A DNA stretch of 64,000 nt from Komagataeibacter medellinensis NBRC 3288 (GCF_000182745.2 NC_016027.1:1665501-1729500), one strand, 5' to 3'; shown: positions 27,102-36,789, numbered from the stretch's first letter. Notes: a model not told the origin generated them from the letters alone. Made by a program: numbers and translations.

Positions 27102-28066
27102 ATCTGCCTGTCGGGTTGGGCATTTCTAGGCTTAGAACCCCGAAGCCAACCCGGTTTATGCAGCCTGAAGCCGCGCCATTCTTTTGCAATTATATGCGCG
27201 TGCAAAGAGGGTGCCTTCAGTTGTGACTTCTGCAAGGCCGCGCAGGCTGAATCTTCTGAAGCCCATGATGCTTTTGATAATTCCGAAGACCGGCTCGACT
27301 GTCTGTTTGCGTAGTCGGTAAATATCTCCGGCTTCTGTGGTTTCCAGTCTTTCCTTCATGGTGAGCCGCCAGAGTTTGGTTATCCGGCGTGGCTCTTTTG
27401 CTTCGGGATGTAAGCAGAAATCGTAAGGTCTGCGGGCACAGGGCTGTCCGATGGCAACCAGCGGATCGATGCCTTTTTTCGCAGGTCCCAGACGGCCTGC
27501 CCGCTGGCGTAACCGGTATCGGCGCGCACTGTCTTTAGGAGACCGATCATGTTTCCCATCGACAGCACGGTGCTGACACAGGACGGCGCATCGGCATCGA
27601 TTGTCGTGCCGTCGGTCGACACCATACCCAGGCGTAACGGGCCTGTCCCGCGCGCGCCAGAAGCAGGACCTGCGCAAATGCAGCTTCTATGGCGGCCCGG
27701 TTCGTCCACCGGAAAGTGGCAATCGTATCATGATCCGGATGCAGGTTCGCCGCCACGAAGCGCACCCCGATGTCGCGATATGTCGCCCGCTCGATCCGGC
27801 GTGAGGAAAAAGTCCTGTTCGCATAGATGAAGATCAGGAAGGCCAGCATCAGGCGCGGATGATACTGCGCCTTGCCTCCCGTGCGCACTGGCACGTAGAA
27901 CGCATTCATCGGAACCCGCTCAACGGCTGCGACAATGAAATGCGCCATATCATCAGCCGGAAGCCACAACTTCAGATCAGGCGGCAGAAGATATGGCTGA
28001 GACCGGTCAAACGAGATGAAGCTGCTCATCTTACAACCTTAGCCCTTCCCAACCCGACAGGCTGCC
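27102..28066 (-). mobile_element. IS1182-like element, decayed
   Basis: About 965 bp bounded by inverted repeats sharing GCCTGTCGGGTTGGG (left 27106-27120; right reverse complement, 28048-28062). Family members are normally 1.5-1.7 kb, so the middle is deleted. No clear target duplication. The ends match those of the 143-bp relic at 17738-17880. It lies 60 bp from the tRNA-Gly terminator. Confidence 0.75.
27156..28029 (-). pseudogene. IS1182-like transposase, frameshifted and internally deleted
   Basis: Three frames are needed: 28029 to about 27640 (RLMLAFLIFIYANRTFSSRR, DHDTIATFRW), then a frame with MVSTDGTTIDADA and VRADTGYASGQAVWDLRKK, then the C-terminus with TVEPVFGIIKSIMGFRRFSLRG to 27156. 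The jump from the first DDE Asp region to the second is too short, showing a deletion. Not functional. Confidence 0.85.
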
Positions 28067-28126
28067 AAGACGTGCCATGAGTTAGACCCGGATCCGGGAT
28101 TGTCGCATTGATCAGTCCAGAAACGA

Positions 28127-28152
28127 CAAAAGCCACCTTACGGTGGCTTTTT
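28127..28152 (-). terminator. Intrinsic terminator of tRNA-Gly
   Basis: AAAAGCCACC and GGTGGCTTTTT flank a 4-nt loop. It lies about 30 nt past the tRNA 3' end on the minus strand and could also work on the plus strand. Confidence 0.85.
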
Positions 28153-28181
28153 CGTATCCGACTTGTTTTCTTTTGAAAACC

Positions 28182-28256
28182 TGGAGCGGGCGATGGGATT
28201 CGAACCCACGACCCCAACCTTGGCAAGGTTGTGCTCTACCCCTGAGCTACGCCCGC
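28182..28256 (-). tRNA. tRNA-Gly (anticodon GCC)
   Basis: 75 nt including encoded CCA. Acceptor stem GCGGGCG with matching 3' side, D-loop AGCTCAGGGGTAGAGC, anticodon stem around CTTGCCAAG giving anticodon GCC, and T-loop GGTTCGAATCC. The 3' end faces the AT-richer accessory block. Confidence 0.97.
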
Positions 28257-28482
28257 GCTCCGTGTCGGTGAAGCGGTGTTTACGACAAAGCCTGTGGGCA
28301 CGCAAGAGGGAAAAATGATTTTCTTCGAAGTTTTTTTCCTCTCCTTACCAAATGGTTGCGGCTATGGCCGACAATCCCAATCTAGTATGTCACAATGAAT
28401 GCAAACCGGTCGTCATGGGCATCAAGGCGGGCACATGCTCCCATGCCCCTGCAGGCCGCCAGACCGACAGGAATACGACCAG

Positions 28483-29460
28483 ATGGACTACATTATCGGC
28501 CAGCCCCCACGGCATGACAGTTCCCGTCCGGCAGATGCTGCTACGGCTCCAGCGGCGGGCGGCAAGCCGGACCCGGTCATGGATGGCACGCAGAACACCT
28601 TCATGCGTGATGTGGTGGAAGCCAGCCGCGACATGCCGGTTCTGGTCGATTTTTGGGCCACATGGTGCAACCCGTGCAAGCAGCTTACCCCGGTGCTGGA
28701 AAAGGTGGTGCGGGCGGCAGGTGGGCGTGTGCGGCTGGTCAAGGTGGATGTGGACGCCAACCGTGCCCTGGCCCAGCAACTGACTCAGATCGGCCTGCCG
28801 CTGCAGTCTGTTCCCCTTGTAGCCGCCTTCTGGCAGGGGCAGATCCTTGACCTGTTTCAGGGCGCCAAGCCCGAGAGCGAAATCCGCCGCTTTATCGAAA
28901 ACGTAATGAAAGCCGCAAGCGGCGGCACGCTGCCCGCCGCCGACCTGGTCGAGGCCGCCCGCGCCGAAATGACGCAAGGCCATGCCGAGGCCGCTGCCGC
29001 CCTGTTCTCGCAGGTGCTGGAAATCGAGCCCGAAAACCCTGCCGCATGGGGCGGGCTTGCCCGTGCCCTGATCGAGATGGGCGATGAGGAAGGAGCGGAA
29101 ACCGCACTCAATGATGCCCCCGCCGCGATTGCGGGCCATGCCGAGATCACGGGTGCCAGGGCGGCGCTCGAACTCAAACGCGAAGGTCGCAAGGCGGCGG
29201 AGGAAGCGGAAGAGATCCGTGCCCGGATCAATGCCAACCCCAAGGATTATGCCGCCCGTTTCGAGCTATCTGCCGCCCTGAATGCGGCTGGCAAGCGGGC
29301 GGAAGCAGCCGATGAACTGCTGACCATCATGAAGGCGGACCGACAGTGGAATGATGACGCCGCCCGCAAGCAGCTGATCCGCCTGTTTGAAGCCTGGGGC
29401 CAGACCGACCCCGATACCCTTGCCGCCCGGCGACGCATGTCCTCGCTGCTGTTTTCGTGA
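28483..29460 (+). CDS. Thioredoxin-TPR co-chaperone (YbbN/CnoX-like)
   Basis: 325 aa from the ATG at 28483 (AGGA upstream). A thioredoxin domain (about 30-140) with active site WCNPCK (61-66) in place of WCGPCK, then a TPR region (about 155-320, LFSQVLEIEPENPAAWGGLARAL). In E. coli YbbN/CnoX works with GroEL and DnaK and has lost redox activity; here both cysteines remain. The last codon overlaps the GTG of the next gene (GTGA), so the two are translationally coupled. Confidence 0.9.
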   Translation: MDYIIGQPPRHDSSRPADAATAPAAGGKPDPVMDGTQNTFMRDVVEASRDMPVLVDFWATWCNPCKQLTPVLEKVVRAAGGRVRLVKVDVDANRALAQQLTQIGLPLQSVPLVAAFWQGQILDLFQGAKPESEIRRFIENVMKAASGGTLPAADLVEAARAEMTQGHAEAAAALFSQVLEIEPENPAAWGGLARALIEMGDEEGAETALNDAPAAIAGHAEITGARAALELKREGRKAAEEAEEIRARINANPKDYAARFELSAALNAAGKRAEAADELLTIMKADRQWNDDAARKQLIRLFEAWGQTDPDTLAARRRMSSLLFS

Positions 29461-30224
29461 CGCAGCATGATGCAAGGGGGAGCGTCATCATCCATGATGA
29501 TATCCCCCGCAACATTCCGCAAATAGGGGACATGACCCTGGCGGACTTCCCGGCGGAACTTGGCCTGTTCCCGCTTGATGAAGCTCTGCTACTGCCCCAG
29601 GGGCGGCTGCCGCTCAACGTGTTCGAGCCGCGCTATATCGCGCTGGTGGAGGATGCCCTGGCGACCAATCGCTTGATCGGTATGATCCAGCCCCGCCCGC
29701 TGGAAGGAATGGACACCAGCACCCTGTCTGACGCCGACGAGCCCGGCATGGATGATGGCTACAGCACGACGCCACCCTTATATGGCATAGGCTGTATCGG
29801 TCGGATTACCGCCATGACGGAACGTGAGGATGGCACCTACGCCATCACCCTGACCGGCATCGCGCGTTTCCGCCTGCTGCGCGAGACGGGACTGCGCCGG
29901 GGCTACCGGGTGGCGCGGATCGATGCGTCATCCTTCGTGTCCGACCTGACGGATAGCGAGGACGACATTCCCTTCGACCGTGAGGGCCTGCTCAACGCGC
30001 TGCATGATTTCTGCGAAGCACAGGGGGTCAGCACCCAGTGGGATGCCCTGCGCCAGATGGATGACGCGGCGCTGCTTGTCACCCTGCCCATGATCTGCCC
30101 CTTTGGCACGGCACCACGCCAGCTCATGCTGGAGGCGCCTACCCCCGCCGCGCGCGCGCAGATTCTGCGCAACCTGCTGGACGGGACTGGACATGGACCG
30201 GGTGAGGGTGCATCCCCCTTCTGA
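29457..30224 (+). CDS. Lon N-terminal (LON substrate-binding) domain protein
   Basis: 255 aa with the Lon substrate-binding domain only: [26 protein letters not shown] and [12 protein letters not shown]. There is no ATPase or protease part. The GTG start overlaps the thioredoxin stop; an ATG at 29532 with AGGGGA just before it is an alternative. The pairing with a YbbN-type chaperone and Trm112 suggests a protein quality or translation link (inference). Confidence 0.88.
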   Translation: MTQHDARGSVIIHDDIPRNIPQIGDMTLADFPAELGLFPLDEALLLPQGRLPLNVFEPRYIALVEDALATNRLIGMIQPRPLEGMDTSTLSDADEPGMDDGYSTTPPLYGIGCIGRITAMTEREDGTYAITLTGIARFRLLRETGLRRGYRVARIDASSFVSDLTDSEDDIPFDREGLLNALHDFCEAQGVSTQWDALRQMDDAALLVTLPMICPFGTAPRQLMLEAPTPAARAQILRNLLDGTGHGPGEGASPF

Positions 30225-30270
30225 CCGCTTTCCTCTTTCCAATCGCAACTTCCGCATGGGATATGCCACG

Positions 30271-30465
30271 ATGACCGAAAAGCCGACCGCTCCCCCACTC
30301 GACCCCCGGCTGCTGTCCATTCTTGTCTGCCCCGTGACCAAGGGGCCGCTGGTCTATGACCGTGAAGCGGGTGAACTGATCAGCAAGCGTGCTGGGCTGG
30401 CCTTTCCGGTGCGCGACGGCATTCCCATCATGCTGCCCGACGAAGCCCGCCATATCGAGGCATAA
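30271..30465 (+). CDS. Trm112 family protein (YcaR-like)
   Basis: 64 aa. [14 protein letters not shown] then [24 protein letters not shown] is the bacterial Trm112/UPF0434 signature. Trm112 activates methyltransferases in other domains of life; the bacterial role is not settled. Third gene of the unit starting at 28483; the gap is 46 bp. Confidence 0.9.
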   Translation: MTEKPTAPPLDPRLLSILVCPVTKGPLVYDREAGELISKRAGLAFPVRDGIPIMLPDEARHIEA

Positions 30466-30490
30466 GGCCTGCCCACAAGGTTTTCAGGTG

Positions 30491-30580
30491 AAACGTAAAG
30501 AAGTTTTTGGTGAAGCTTTTTTCAAAAAGCTTCAAAGAACGCCGCCTTTTTGAAAAAAGGCGGCAATCAAGAACTTTTAT
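30491..30580. repeat. Dispersed 3'-end structured repeat, copy A
   Basis: Begins AAACGTAAAGAAGTTTTTGG, includes one hairpin with GAAGC/GCTTC arms and a second with GCCGCCTTTTT/AAAAAGGCGGC arms, and ends in an outer arm AGAACTTTTA that pairs with the start. Lies between the convergent ends of the Trm112 gene and panC; the panC stop codon is inside it. Probably a bidirectional terminator. Confidence 0.8.
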
Positions 30581-31463
30581 CATTATTTATCAATTGTTTA
30601 TTAAAGTAATCTTCCGGCGGCGGCACCGGCATGTTATCGATCAGCCGCACATCGCCCAGCCACGCCGCCACCAGCAGGCGCGTGGGCGTGCCGGGTAACA
30701 GGGCAGAAAGAGGCGCCAGGTCTGCCTCCGCACGCAGTTCGATATAGTCAACCGGCGCAAATCCCGCATCGGCCAACTGCTCGGCAGCACTGCCCAAAGC
30801 CGCCGCCACCTCCGTCCCCATCGCAATGTCACGCGCACAGGCCGCCAGCACGCGGGGCAACACGGCAGCAGCCTGCCGGGCCATAGGCGTAAGCCGCCGG
30901 TTGCGCGAGGACCGGGCCAGCCCGTCCGCCTCACGCCGTGTGGGACAGGCCACGATTTCGATGGGCAGGTCAAGGTCGGCCACCATGCGGCGGATGACCT
31001 GCACCTGCTGGAAATCCTTCTCGCCAAAAAAAGCGCAGTCCGCCAGCGTCTGCATGAACAGCTTGCACACCACCGTGGTCACGCCATCAAAATGCCCCGG
31101 TCGCGCCCCGCCACATAGCCCTGCGGCAGCACCGGCCACGGCAATGCGTGTGGCAAAGCCGGGCGGATACATTTCGACAGCCGTAGGCGCATACAGCACA
31201 TCCACCCCAGTGCTGGCCAGCAGACGGGCATCTTGCCCCAGCGTGCGGGGATAAGTTTCCAGATCACCGACGTTGTCAAACTGCATGGGATTGACGAAAA
31301 CAGTGGCAATGACACGGTCCATCCGCGCGCGCGCCGCCTGCACCAGCGACAGGTGCCCCTCATGCAGCGCGCCCATGGTCGGCACCACGCCCACCCGGGC
31401 CCCGTCGCGTTTCCATGCCCGCACGCATGCGCGCAGTCCGGCTACGGTGCTGATTGTCTCCAT
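30567..31463 (-). CDS. panC: Pantothenate synthetase
   Basis: 298 aa from the ATG at 31463, which has GGAAGG at good spacing; an ATG 9 nt earlier is too close to it. Joins pantoate and beta-alanine with ATP (pantothenate/CoA pathway). ATP motif MGALHEGHLSLV, then FVNPMQFDNVGDLETYPRT and FFGEKDFQQ are diagnostic. The C-terminal codons and stop fall inside the dispersed repeat copy A. Confidence 0.95.
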   Translation of the reverse strand: METISTVAGLRACVRAWKRDGARVGVVPTMGALHEGHLSLVQAARARMDRVIATVFVNPMQFDNVGDLETYPRTLGQDARLLASTGVDVLYAPTAVEMYPPGFATRIAVAGAAAGLCGGARPGHFDGVTTVVCKLFMQTLADCAFFGEKDFQQVQVIRRMVADLDLPIEIVACPTRREADGLARSSRNRRLTPMARQAAAVLPRVLAACARDIAMGTEVAAALGSAAEQLADAGFAPVDYIELRAEADLAPLSALLPGTPTRLLVAAWLGDVRLIDNMPVPPPEDYFNKQLINNDKSS

Positions 31464-31634
31464 CGGCGTCATCCCTTCCACGGTTCGCCCCTGCGGGGCA
31501 CGGGGCCGGAATGACTTATCACCTTCGTGCCCTCGTGTGTGAAGGCAGTGGCACACACGGGCAGTTCACGTATTGGCGTGGTGAAGGCATGGCTTTTCTG
31601 CTATGGGGGCAGTTGCGTTGTGCAGGAGGTTTTT

Positions 31635-31784
31635 TTGGCCCGTTTTCTTCCCGTCCTTGGTCTCTGTGCCATCATGCTGTCACTGGCCGCCTGCGCCACC
31701 AACACGCCGGGATCGGTCAAGGACCGTTCGACATGGGCACGCTGGGGCTATGCCGAAGGGCTGAAGAACGTCGCCTCCCACTGA
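31635..31784 (+). CDS. Small lipoprotein with TTG start
   Basis: 49 aa. A strong AGGAGG lies 6 nt before a TTG; from there the frame gives a lipoprotein signal (FLPVLGLCAIMLSLAAC) and a short mature part of about 29 residues after the Cys. The ATGs in this frame are either far upstream or inside the signal. No family recognised. Sits between panC (divergent) and cysG. Confidence 0.65.
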   Translation: MARFLPVLGLCAIMLSLAACATNTPGSVKDRSTWARWGYAEGLKNVASH

Positions 31785-31877
31785 CTGACAGCAGCACCCC
31801 ATCGTTACGCAGAGCCTGCTGACCGCCCCGCCTTCCCCTGAACGACAGGATGCCGGCCTGCCCGGCTGTTTGAGTGC

Positions 31878-33275
31878 ATGACCAATATTTCCGAACCCGC
31901 ATGGTTTCCCATTGCGCTGCGACTGGACGGTGTCCGGGTGCTGGTGGTGGGGGGGGGCATGATTGCCGCAAACAAGGTACGCCTGCTGCTGGCCCACCGC
32001 GCGCGGGTCGAGATCATTGCGGAACGGCTGGACGAGGAAATGCGGGCATGGGAGGAAGACGGCGCGATCACCCACATCGCCACCAGCGCCGATGAACCCA
32101 CCCTGCGCGCCACCCTGCCTGGCTGCAGGCTGGTCTATGCCGCAACCGATGACCGTGCGGTAAACCGCAGTGTGGCGAAACTGGCGCACGGAATGAACAT
32201 TCCGGTCTGCGCGGTGGATGACCCGCAGCCTTCCACCTTCATCACACCGGCACAGGTCCATCGCGGTCTGGTGCGCATTGCCATCTCGACCGGGGGGGCG
32301 GCTCCCGTGCTGGCGCGCCGCCTGCGCGAACAGGTGGAAAGCTCCATACCCGAAGGCACCGGCACGCTGGCCGTGTTCATGCAGCAGCAGCGCGAGCATG
32401 TCGGTGCCCACTGTCCCGACATATCGCGGCGGCGGCAGGTATGGGAAACCTTTCTGGACGGCACGGGCGCGCAGGCCGCGCGCGCGGGCGACACCACACG
32501 CGCACGCGCCATACTTGATGACATCCTGGCCAGCACCACACCGCGTGGCGAGGTCTGGCTGGTGGGCGCCGGGCCGGGCGACCCGGACCTTCTGACCCTG
32601 CGCGCGCTGCACATGATGCAGAATGCCGACTGCGTGCTGTATGACCAGCTCCTCTCCCCCGGTCTGCTGGACCGGGTGCGCCGGGATGCGGAACTAGTGT
32701 TCGTGGGCAAGCGACGCAACAAACACACCATGCCGCAGGAAGATATCAATGCCGAACTGGTGCGCCGCGCGCAGGCGGGCCAGCGCGTGCTCAGGCTCAA
32801 GGGTGGCGACCCGTTCGTATTCGGGCGGGGCGGAGAGGAGATAGAGGCGTTGCTGGAAGCCGCCATTCCCTTCCAGGTCGTGCCGGGCATTACTGCGGCC
32901 AATGGATGTGCTGCCTATGCGGGCATTCCGCTCACCCACCGCGACTGTGCACAGGCCTGCCTATTCGTGACCGGCCATGCCCGCGCCGATGGCACGCTGC
33001 ACCTGCCATGGGACAGCATGGCGCGCGCGGGCCAGACGGTGGTGATCTACATGGGCGTATCCGCCCTGCCCGCCCTGTGCGCGCAACTGATGGAACACGG
33101 CCTGCCGCCTGACTGGCCCGCCGCCATTGTGGAACGTGGCACCCGACCCGACCAGCGTGTCGTGACCGGCACGCTGGGCACGCTGGCGGCACAGGCCCGT
33201 GCGGCAGACATAGGCAGTCCTGCCCTGATCTTTGTAGGAGAGGTGGTGCGCCACCGCGTGATCTCGCCAGCCTGA
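31878..33275 (+). CDS. cysG: Sirohaem synthase (trifunctional CysG)
   Basis: 465 aa, full length. The N-terminal dehydrogenase/ferrochelatase domain has the NAD motif VVGGGMIAANKV; the C-terminal uroporphyrinogen-III methyltransferase begins GEVWLVGAGPGDPDLLTL and has LKGGDPFVFGRGGEE. Makes sirohaem for sulfite/nitrite reductases. A run of nine G (31949-31957) encodes the glycines of the NAD motif. Confidence 0.95.
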   Translation: MTNISEPAWFPIALRLDGVRVLVVGGGMIAANKVRLLLAHRARVEIIAERLDEEMRAWEEDGAITHIATSADEPTLRATLPGCRLVYAATDDRAVNRSVAKLAHGMNIPVCAVDDPQPSTFITPAQVHRGLVRIAISTGGAAPVLARRLREQVESSIPEGTGTLAVFMQQQREHVGAHCPDISRRRQVWETFLDGTGAQAARAGDTTRARAILDDILASTTPRGEVWLVGAGPGDPDLLTLRALHMMQNADCVLYDQLLSPGLLDRVRRDAELVFVGKRRNKHTMPQEDINAELVRRAQAGQRVLRLKGGDPFVFGRGGEEIEALLEAAIPFQVVPGITAANGCAAYAGIPLTHRDCAQACLFVTGHARADGTLHLPWDSMARAGQTVVIYMGVSALPALCAQLMEHGLPPDWPAAIVERGTRPDQRVVTGTLGTLAAQARAADIGSPALIFVGEVVRHRVISPA

Positions 33276-33412
33276 ACACAGATCAGCGTGAATACGGACC
33301 AGTATGGACACAGGGTAGTACGGCGAAAAACGACCGTACATGATTTGTTATGAATAGGCGGCTATTTCCAGTGTATTGAGCGCCACAAACCCACCACACG
33401 GTCAGGGAGGCC

Positions 33413-35476
33413 ATGGCAGGGATACAGGCCAGTTACAGGCAGCGCATCCACGACAGGGCGCGCGCGCTCCTGCCATGGGTGGACAGGCTGCCACCGGGAT
33501 GGGTCGGGTTCAGCCTGCGTACCTGGTGCGCGCTGGTGCTCGGACTAACCACTGCCTTCTGGCTGCAACTCGACAACCCGCTGCTGGTGGGGGTTACGGT
33601 CATGATCCTGGCGCAGCCCCTGCGTGGGCAGGCGCTTTCCAAAGCGTTCTACCGGCTGCTGGGCACGCTGGTGGGCATGGGCGTATCCATCGTGCTGGTG
33701 GCGGTATGGAACCAGCAGCGCGGCCCGTTCCTGGGCGGGGTGGCGCTGTGGCTTGCGGCCTGTGCGTTCGTGGGGTCGCTGGAGCGTGACTTCCGCTCCT
33801 ACGCCGCCCTGCTGTCGGGCTATACCGTGGCACTGGTGGCGGTAAACTGCATCGACGCACCCCAGAACGTCTTCAATATTGCCATATCACGCGCCTCCGC
33901 CATCACGCTGGGGGTATTTTCAGTAGCCGTGATCAATATCCTGTCCGGCTCGCCCGAAGCATGGCGGGGCCTGGCGGACGGACTGAAACAGCTGACCCGT
34001 CCCATCAGCGAGACCGCGCGCGCGGCGCTGCAGCATGGGTATGACAGGGGCGCCCAGGCAGACATCCGGCTGGGTGCGCGCGTACTGGCCCTGACCACAC
34101 GCCTATCCTATGCCCGCACGGAACTCGAACGCGGTGGCATGCGGGCCAATGGCGCACGGCTGGCCATGACGTGCATGCTAAGCGTGCTGGACTGCGCGCA
34201 CGGTCTGGGCCGCCATACCAGCCATGACAGCATTGCCCCCGTAGTGGCAGACGCCATTGCCTGCATCGCACGCCGCACCGACCTGCGCACCGACCAGGCG
34301 GGGTTCACCCTTCATATCCTTGATGCAATCCGCGCCACCCAGTCCGGCCATGTACCCAGCCATGAGGAAGCCTTCGCCATTGAACGCGCGGCCTGCATGC
34401 TCAGCGCGCGCACGCAACTGCACGTGGGGCAGGACATGCTGGCGGAAGGCACGGGCGCTGCCGAACACGGCACGACTGTCAACATTGCCATCCAGCCCAA
34501 TTACGTCCTAGCGTTCATTGGCGCGCTGCGGGTACTGATCGGCTTTTCCTTCGCGGCGGGTGTGTGCGTGGTGACCGGGCTGCCGGGGGCGACGGTTGCC
34601 CTGGCCCAGACCGCCCTGACCCTGACCCTGGCGGCCACCAATGTGGATACCGCGCGTTTTGGCATGGGGGCTGTCATCGGCATGCCGTGCAGCGTGCTGG
34701 CGGCGGGGATGCTGAACTTCTTCGTGCTGCTCCATGGCGCGGACATGCCCTTCCTTGCACTCACACTCCTGCCGCAGACCTTCATTGCCTGCCTTTTGCT
34801 CATGCGCCCGTCCACGGCAGCTATTGGATTCAATTACGGAGTGTTTTTCTTCGCCATACTAGGGCTGGACAACCACCAGAGCTACAACCCGACGGAATTC
34901 CTCAACCGTAACATCTTCTACCTGCTAGCGGCCCTACTGGCCTTCATTACTCTTGTGCTGCTGTTCCCACCCTCGGCGCGCAGGCAGCGGTTCTGGATGG
35001 GGGCCACCATCGTGCGCGCGCTGGAACGCCAGATGGCTGGACGCGGCCAGACCGATGGCCCGACCCGCCTGACCCGCGCCTATGATCGACTGGCCCAGAT
35101 GCAGTTCTGGACCGACCGCCTGCCCGCCGCCGCCTGCCATGCCCGGCAGATGGAAAGCTTTGCCACGTTTACCGAACTGGAAGGCGCGCTGGCGCGTGCA
35201 CGCCTGTATGCGCGGCAGGCGCAGAAAAGCCCCCTGCTGCGCCCGGCGGCCGAACGGGCGCAGCGCGCGCTGGTGCTGCGCGCGCCATGGGACGTGATCG
35301 CGCCACTACAGCAGGCAATGGCCGCCGTGCCAGCCCCCACCGCACACCTGCCACCACAGACACAGGTCGCGGCGGTCAACCTGCTGGCGGGGCTGAACGC
35401 GGTGCTACGGGCATGGCAGGTTGCCGAAGCGCCACTGCGGCATTACGGCATCATCCAGAGACGGAAGGCGACGTGA
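33413..35476 (+). CDS. FUSC-family membrane protein (aromatic acid exporter, AaeB-like)
   Basis: 687 aa with two blocks of membrane helices (about 40-190 and 360-510), each followed by a long cytoplasmic region, as in FUSC/AaeB. Works with the HlyD-type adaptor downstream to expel aromatic carboxylic acids or similar compounds. Its TGA overlaps the ATG of the DUF1656 gene. No regulator is adjacent. Confidence 0.88.
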   Translation: MAGIQASYRQRIHDRARALLPWVDRLPPGWVGFSLRTWCALVLGLTTAFWLQLDNPLLVGVTVMILAQPLRGQALSKAFYRLLGTLVGMGVSIVLVAVWNQQRGPFLGGVALWLAACAFVGSLERDFRSYAALLSGYTVALVAVNCIDAPQNVFNIAISRASAITLGVFSVAVINILSGSPEAWRGLADGLKQLTRPISETARAALQHGYDRGAQADIRLGARVLALTTRLSYARTELERGGMRANGARLAMTCMLSVLDCAHGLGRHTSHDSIAPVVADAIACIARRTDLRTDQAGFTLHILDAIRATQSGHVPSHEEAFAIERAACMLSARTQLHVGQDMLAEGTGAAEHGTTVNIAIQPNYVLAFIGALRVLIGFSFAAGVCVVTGLPGATVALAQTALTLTLAATNVDTARFGMGAVIGMPCSVLAAGMLNFFVLLHGADMPFLALTLLPQTFIACLLLMRPSTAAIGFNYGVFFFAILGLDNHQSYNPTEFLNRNIFYLLAALLAFITLVLLFPPSARRQRFWMGATIVRALERQMAGRGQTDGPTRLTRAYDRLAQMQFWTDRLPAAACHARQMESFATFTELEGALARARLYARQAQKSPLLRPAAERAQRALVLRAPWDVIAPLQQAMAAVPAPTAHLPPQTQVAAVNLLAGLNAVLRAWQVAEAPLRHYGIIQRRKAT

Positions 35477-35670
35477 TGCGACAGGTCGTGGATGTGGAAG
35501 GCGTACTGGTTTCCGCCTTTGTCATGAATCTCGGGCTGGCGCTGTGTACGCTGCTCGTGCTGCGTACCGTGCTGTCATGGTGCAACCTGTGGCGGTTCGT
35601 GTGGAACCCGCCGCTGGCACAGTTCGGCCTGCTGATCTGCCTTGTTGGCCTGTACACCCTGCTCCTGTGA
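35476..35670 (+). CDS. DUF1656 membrane protein
   Basis: 64 aa with two hydrophobic segments; the order FUSC, DUF1656, HlyD is the standard arrangement (AaeX in enterobacteria). ATG overlaps the upstream stop by 1 nt. Likely a small subunit of the pump. Confidence 0.85.
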   Translation: MRQVVDVEGVLVSAFVMNLGLALCTLLVLRTVLSWCNLWRFVWNPPLAQFGLLICLVGLYTLLL

Positions 35671-35682
35671 AAGAATCCTGAC

Positions 35683-36633
35683 GTGTTCGCATACGCAAAC
35701 CGCCTTGTGCGTCTGGCCATTACCCTGACCATCCTGCTGGTTGCCGCCATTGTAGCCATTATATTGTGGGATTATTACACCGCCTCGCCCTGGACCCGTA
35801 ACGGGCAGGTCCGGGCACAGGTTGCCAATATCGCCCCGCGCATTTCCGGTCAGATCAACGACGTGCGGGTGCACGACAACCAGTTCGTGCACAAAGGAGA
35901 TGTGCTGTACATAATCGATCCGTTCGATTTCCGCGTGAAGGTGGATATCGCAACCGCAGCGGTCAACGAACGCCGCGCGGACCTGGAGTTCAGGACATCA
36001 CAGTACGAACGGCGGCAGAATATCTCAGGCGTTGCGGTATCGGGCGAGGAAAAGCAGCAGTTTGAGGCCGTGGCCCAGCAGGCGGAAGCCCAGTATGCCG
36101 GGGCACTGGCCGATCTCAGGCAGGCGCGCATCAACCTTGAACGCACCGAGGTACGCAGTTCGATCAACGGCTATGTCACCAACCTGACCATGCGCGCAGG
36201 CGATTACGCCAATGCGGGACAGGTGAACATCCAGATCATCGATGCGGATTCATACTGGGTGGATGGTTATTTCGAGGAAACGAAGATCCATTCCATTACC
36301 GAGGGCGAACCCGTGCGGCTGGACCTGATGGGTTTCCATGAACCACTGTTTGGCCATGTGGAAAGCATTACCCGCGGCATTGCCAGCAACAACGCCGCAA
36401 CCTCCATACAGGGCCTACCGGCGGTAGACCCGGTCTATACATGGGTACGGCTGGCGCAGCGCATTCCCGTACGCGTGCATATAGACAACGTGCCGAAGGG
36501 CCTGGTCCTCGCCGCTGGCATGACCGCAACCGTGACCGTGGTGTCCGAAGCAGGCAACCGCCGCCATATGTCCGTGCGCGATGCACTGCACCATGTGGGC
36601 GATGACCTGCAGCATATTGCAGGCCACCAGTAA
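35683..36633 (+). CDS. HlyD-family periplasmic adaptor (AaeA-like)
   Basis: 316 aa from a GTG start. One N-terminal membrane helix (about 8-30), a biotinyl-lipoyl-like segment (TRNGQVRAQVANIAPRISG), a hairpin (about 85-150) and a barrel domain. Bridges the FUSC component to an outer-membrane channel, which is not encoded here. Third gene of the operon; a terminator follows. Confidence 0.9.
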   Translation: MFAYANRLVRLAITLTILLVAAIVAIILWDYYTASPWTRNGQVRAQVANIAPRISGQINDVRVHDNQFVHKGDVLYIIDPFDFRVKVDIATAAVNERRADLEFRTSQYERRQNISGVAVSGEEKQQFEAVAQQAEAQYAGALADLRQARINLERTEVRSSINGYVTNLTMRAGDYANAGQVNIQIIDADSYWVDGYFEETKIHSITEGEPVRLDLMGFHEPLFGHVESITRGIASNNAATSIQGLPAVDPVYTWVRLAQRIPVRVHIDNVPKGLVLAAGMTATVTVVSEAGNRRHMSVRDALHHVGDDLQHIAGHQ

Positions 36634-36652
36634 CCTCGCACATCCGCTGACC

Positions 36653-36699
36653 TTATCCACAGATTCGGGGGACGAATGTCCGGGCAACCCTGTGGATAG
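36653..36699. other. Two inverted DnaA-box-like sites
   Basis: TTATCCACA (36653-36661) matches the DnaA-box consensus and TGTGGATAG (36691-36699) is its reverse complement with one change. They lie in the gap after the efflux operon. No replication gene is nearby. Confidence 0.4.
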
Positions 36700-36736
36700 A
36701 AACAGCAGGAACCGGGGATAAGGTGCATGTTTTCCC

Positions 36737-36765
36737 CGACTCGTTAAGAGTCGTATGAATTTTTT
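36737..36765 (+). terminator. Terminator of the efflux operon
   Basis: CGACTC and GAGTCG form a 6-bp stem around GTTAA, followed by a T-rich TATGAATTTTTTC. Confidence 0.6.
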
Positions 36766-36789
36766 CTGATAAGCGGGGTGCCCCACTCA

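Noticed and set aside
36653-36699. Replication origin
   Set aside because: Only two DnaA-box-like sites, no dnaA, dnaN or AT-rich unwinding element nearby.
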